24,590 nt of DNA from contig DAOTVZ010000116.1 in NCBI GenBank assembly GCA_034436045.1, positions 1 to 24,590 of the forward strand. The letters are read 5' to 3'. The notes below the pieces were generated by a model. The model saw nothing but the letters and a program-made list of their open reading frames with translations, made no database searches and was not told the origin of the DNA. A program made the position numbers and the translations under genes. This DNA comes from H111-94 sp034436045 (lineage in GTDB: Bacteria; Chloroflexota; Ktedonobacteria; Ktedonobacterales; Ktedonobacteraceae). Position 1 is the stretch's first letter. The number at the start of each line of letters is the position of its first letter. Positions 23,198 to 24,590 of this stretch are shown here, piece after piece.

Positions 23198-23518
23198 ATG
23201 CAAGTCATTCGCTGGCAGGAGACAACGCCGCCACAAGAGGAGGCGTTGCGCCGTTCCCTACAAAAAGAGGGTCTTTTGCCCTACACCTGGTCAAATGGCC
23301 CTCACGAAAGCTACACAGTTCATAGTCACAGCTATCGCAAGGTATTGTATTGTCTACGCGGCTCCATCAGTTTCACGATGCCCGATTATCGCGCTGAAGA
23401 TGGTTCTGCCCTCACCATACACCTCGCGCCTGGCGATTGTTTGCTGTTGCCGCGCGGCGTGCGTCACAGCGCCCTGGTCGGCCCCGATGGTGTCACCTGC
23501 CTGGAAGCGGCCCAATAA
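23198..23518 (+). CDS. small single-domain cupin protein
   Basis: A 106-residue beta-barrel protein. Cupin motif 1 is VHSHSYRKVLYCLRG (H42, H44), where the usual metal-binding Glu is replaced by Lys48, and motif 2 is PGDCLLLPRGVRHSAL with H90. With two or three His ligands but no Glu, it could bind metal weakly or serve as a sugar/ligand-binding cupin; the substrate is unknown. GAGGAG lies 8 nt before the ATG. It stands alone between a divergent gene and the kinase, with a frame that closes at AAQ after a complete barrel, so it is not obviously truncated. Confidence 0.75.
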   Translation: MQVIRWQETTPPQEEALRRSLQKEGLLPYTWSNGPHESYTVHSHSYRKVLYCLRGSISFTMPDYRAEDGSALTIHLAPGDCLLLPRGVRHSALVGPDGVTCLEAAQ

Positions 23519-23587
23519 AAGAATATGCCTCGCTTGCAACGCTACTTCCTTTCTCACAGCGAACATGCTATACTGCTCACAAGGTAG

Positions 23588-23639
23588 CAGCAAAGTTTTT
23601 TGCTGAGTTACTATGCGAGGGAGCGGCGTTGCTCTTCGC
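23588..23639 (+). terminator. hairpins after the cupin gene
   Basis: CAGCAAA/TTTGCTG (23588-23594 with 23599-23605, 4-nt loop) is perfect. A second imperfect hairpin, GCGA..GAGC/GCTC.TCGC (23615-23639), is followed 10 nt later by a T-rich run near 23649-23660. Together they could end the cupin transcript before the kinase gene, though they lie 70 nt past its stop. Confidence 0.3.
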
Positions 23640-23726
23640 CCACTTCACTTTTTTTCTTTTGTATCGTCTATTTTGATAGAGGCTTTTAAATCGACGTATC
23701 GTCGCTTAGTTGTATGCAATAAAGAT

Positions 23727-24590
23727 ATGAAAGAGCAACATGGTCCCACTTCGGCGCGACCTGCGCCCGCTACCGAACAGAAGGAAGCTCCACGCTTCGG
23801 CCACTACGAATTGGTGCGTCGCATCGATGTCGGTGGCATGGGCGAGGTCTATCTGGCGCGTCAGCAAACGGCCTTTGGGCGGCTGGTTGCCATCAAGATT
23901 ATCCGCTCCGACCTGATTCATGACCGGGTAGCCCGTCAGCGCTTCTTACGCGAAGCCGAGGTGAGTGCACATCTCAAACATGAGCATATCCTGCCGTTGT
24001 TTGAGTTCGGTGAGGAGCAAGGGCGGCTCTTCCTCGTCACACCCTATATCGAGGGGGGCACGCTCGCGCGTCGCCTGCAACGTGGTCCTCTCTCGTTAGC
24101 CGAGATACAGCAACTCTTCACTGCTCTAGTGAGTGCCGTTGCCTATATTCATAAGCGTGGCGTCGTTCACCGTGATCTTAAACCGAGTAATATCTTGCTC
24201 GATCAAGCGGGCGAGGACGAGCAAATCTATGTGCGCCTGATCGACTTCGGCATTGCTACCATCCAGGGGGCCAACGCGCCTCCCCATTTGACGACCGCCG
24301 GCAATGAGATGGGCACCGCCGCTTATATGGCTCCTGAACGGCTCGATGGTGTCTCTGCACCCAGCAACGACATCTACTCGCTTGGTATTATTCTCTACCA
24401 GATGATTACCGGCCACCTGCCAACCGAGGGCAAACTGCTCTCGCTGCCACTGCCTTTTCAGGAAGTGGTCAAACGTTGCACAGCACCCGATCCCCTGAAT
24501 CGCTACGCCAGTGCCGATGAGTTGCTTAAAGCCTTCGAGAACGCCTGCCAGCAAATGAAGAGTGGATTACATCCTCATGCACCTCTTGCC
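23727..24590 (+). CDS. Hanks-type serine/threonine protein kinase (3' end outside the window)
   Basis: 288 residues visible, open to the end of the window. After a 25-residue polar leader the kinase domain begins FGHYELVRRIDVGGMGEVYLARQ. The glycine loop keeps GGMG (36-39), but its first Gly is Asp34. K57 in VAIK, the αC Glu (RFLREAE), the catalytic loop HRDLKPSNIL (D150, N155), DFG (D173), GTAAYMAPE and DIYSLG are all present, so it should be active. The domain ends near residue 270; the C-terminal part (possibly sensor or membrane segment) is not visible. No clear Shine-Dalgarno site precedes the ATG, and no other in-frame start is near. It regulates by phosphorylating Ser/Thr of partner proteins; targets unknown. 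Confidence 0.88.
   Translation, partial: MKEQHGPTSARPAPATEQKEAPRFGHYELVRRIDVGGMGEVYLARQQTAFGRLVAIKIIRSDLIHDRVARQRFLREAEVSAHLKHEHILPLFEFGEEQGRLFLVTPYIEGGTLARRLQRGPLSLAEIQQLFTALVSAVAYIHKRGVVHRDLKPSNILLDQAGEDEQIYVRLIDFGIATIQGANAPPHLTTAGNEMGTAAYMAPERLDGVSAPSNDIYSLGIILYQMITGHLPTEGKLLSLPLPFQEVVKRCTAPDPLNRYASADELLKAFENACQQMKSGLHPHAPLA

Noticed and set aside
23124..23606. 160-codon plus-strand frame overlapping the cupin gene
   Set aside because: Out of frame with a clear cupin that has its own ribosome site; sequence lacks any family features.
23692..23704. CGACG-TAT-CGTCG dyad before the kinase
   Set aside because: Short arms and no consistent spacing to a promoter; not enough to call an operator.
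1..24590. CRISPR arrays, insertion sequences, replication origin
   Set aside because: No regularly spaced direct repeats, transposase-like proteins, terminal repeats or DnaA-box clusters were found on reading either strand.

Overview
The window reads as a chromosomal stretch of a soil-type bacterium, most likely a Chloroflexota member close to Ktedonobacteria. This is inferred from protein style only: a PRC-barrel/MgtE_N/CBS protein without a membrane domain, a winged-helix + MFS efflux pair, an F420-type LLM oxidoreductase, a DUF5679 zinc-ribbon tail, a Hanks-type Ser/Thr kinase, and GC-rich housekeeping genes. No rRNA, tRNA, CRISPR array, transposase or replication origin was seen.

Layout. 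1-1242 is the 3' part of a PRC/MgtE_N/CBS gene. 1346-3240 is an AT-rich patch with two exported proteins of unknown function. 3154-4574 holds a broken nitroreductase behind an LLM-family oxidoreductase. 4723-6895 is a two-gene operon (helix-turn-helix regulator, MFS exporter) with a palindrome just before the regulator. 6978-7839 is greA with its terminator, a roughly 300-nt structured leader and a near-consensus promoter. 7926-9344 is a membrane-anchored alpha/beta hydrolase fused to a zinc ribbon. 9574-11292 holds panC and plsY. 11364-13400 is a BsuBI/PstI-like methyltransferase fused to the N-terminal half of its restriction enzyme. 13408-15449 is a minus-strand operon (upp, a small membrane protein, an M55 D-aminopeptidase). 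15551-17508 is a compact AT-rich type II restriction-modification pair. 17666-22123 is a plus-strand run: DUF503, a GT26 glycosyltransferase, heptose-7-phosphate kinase, heptose-1-phosphate nucleotidyltransferase and MurJ. The window ends with a coiled-coil zinc-ribbon protein (minus), a small cupin and the start of a Ser/Thr kinase.

How genes work together. The 17666-22123 run looks like a cell-surface glycan module: activation of a heptose sugar nucleotide, sugar transfer to a lipid carrier, and a lipid flippase. plsY (phospholipid acylation) and panC (CoA precursor) are ordinary housekeeping. Two DNA-modification loci lie about 2 kb apart, one apparently intact and one missing its nuclease domain; both are richer in A+T than their neighbours, which suggests acquisition.

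The items most worth a second look are the greA leader with its possible leaderless upstream ORF, the concentric inverted repeats on the plsY promoter, the amputated BsuBI/PstI fusion, the M/R pair of unknown specificity, and the heptose module.
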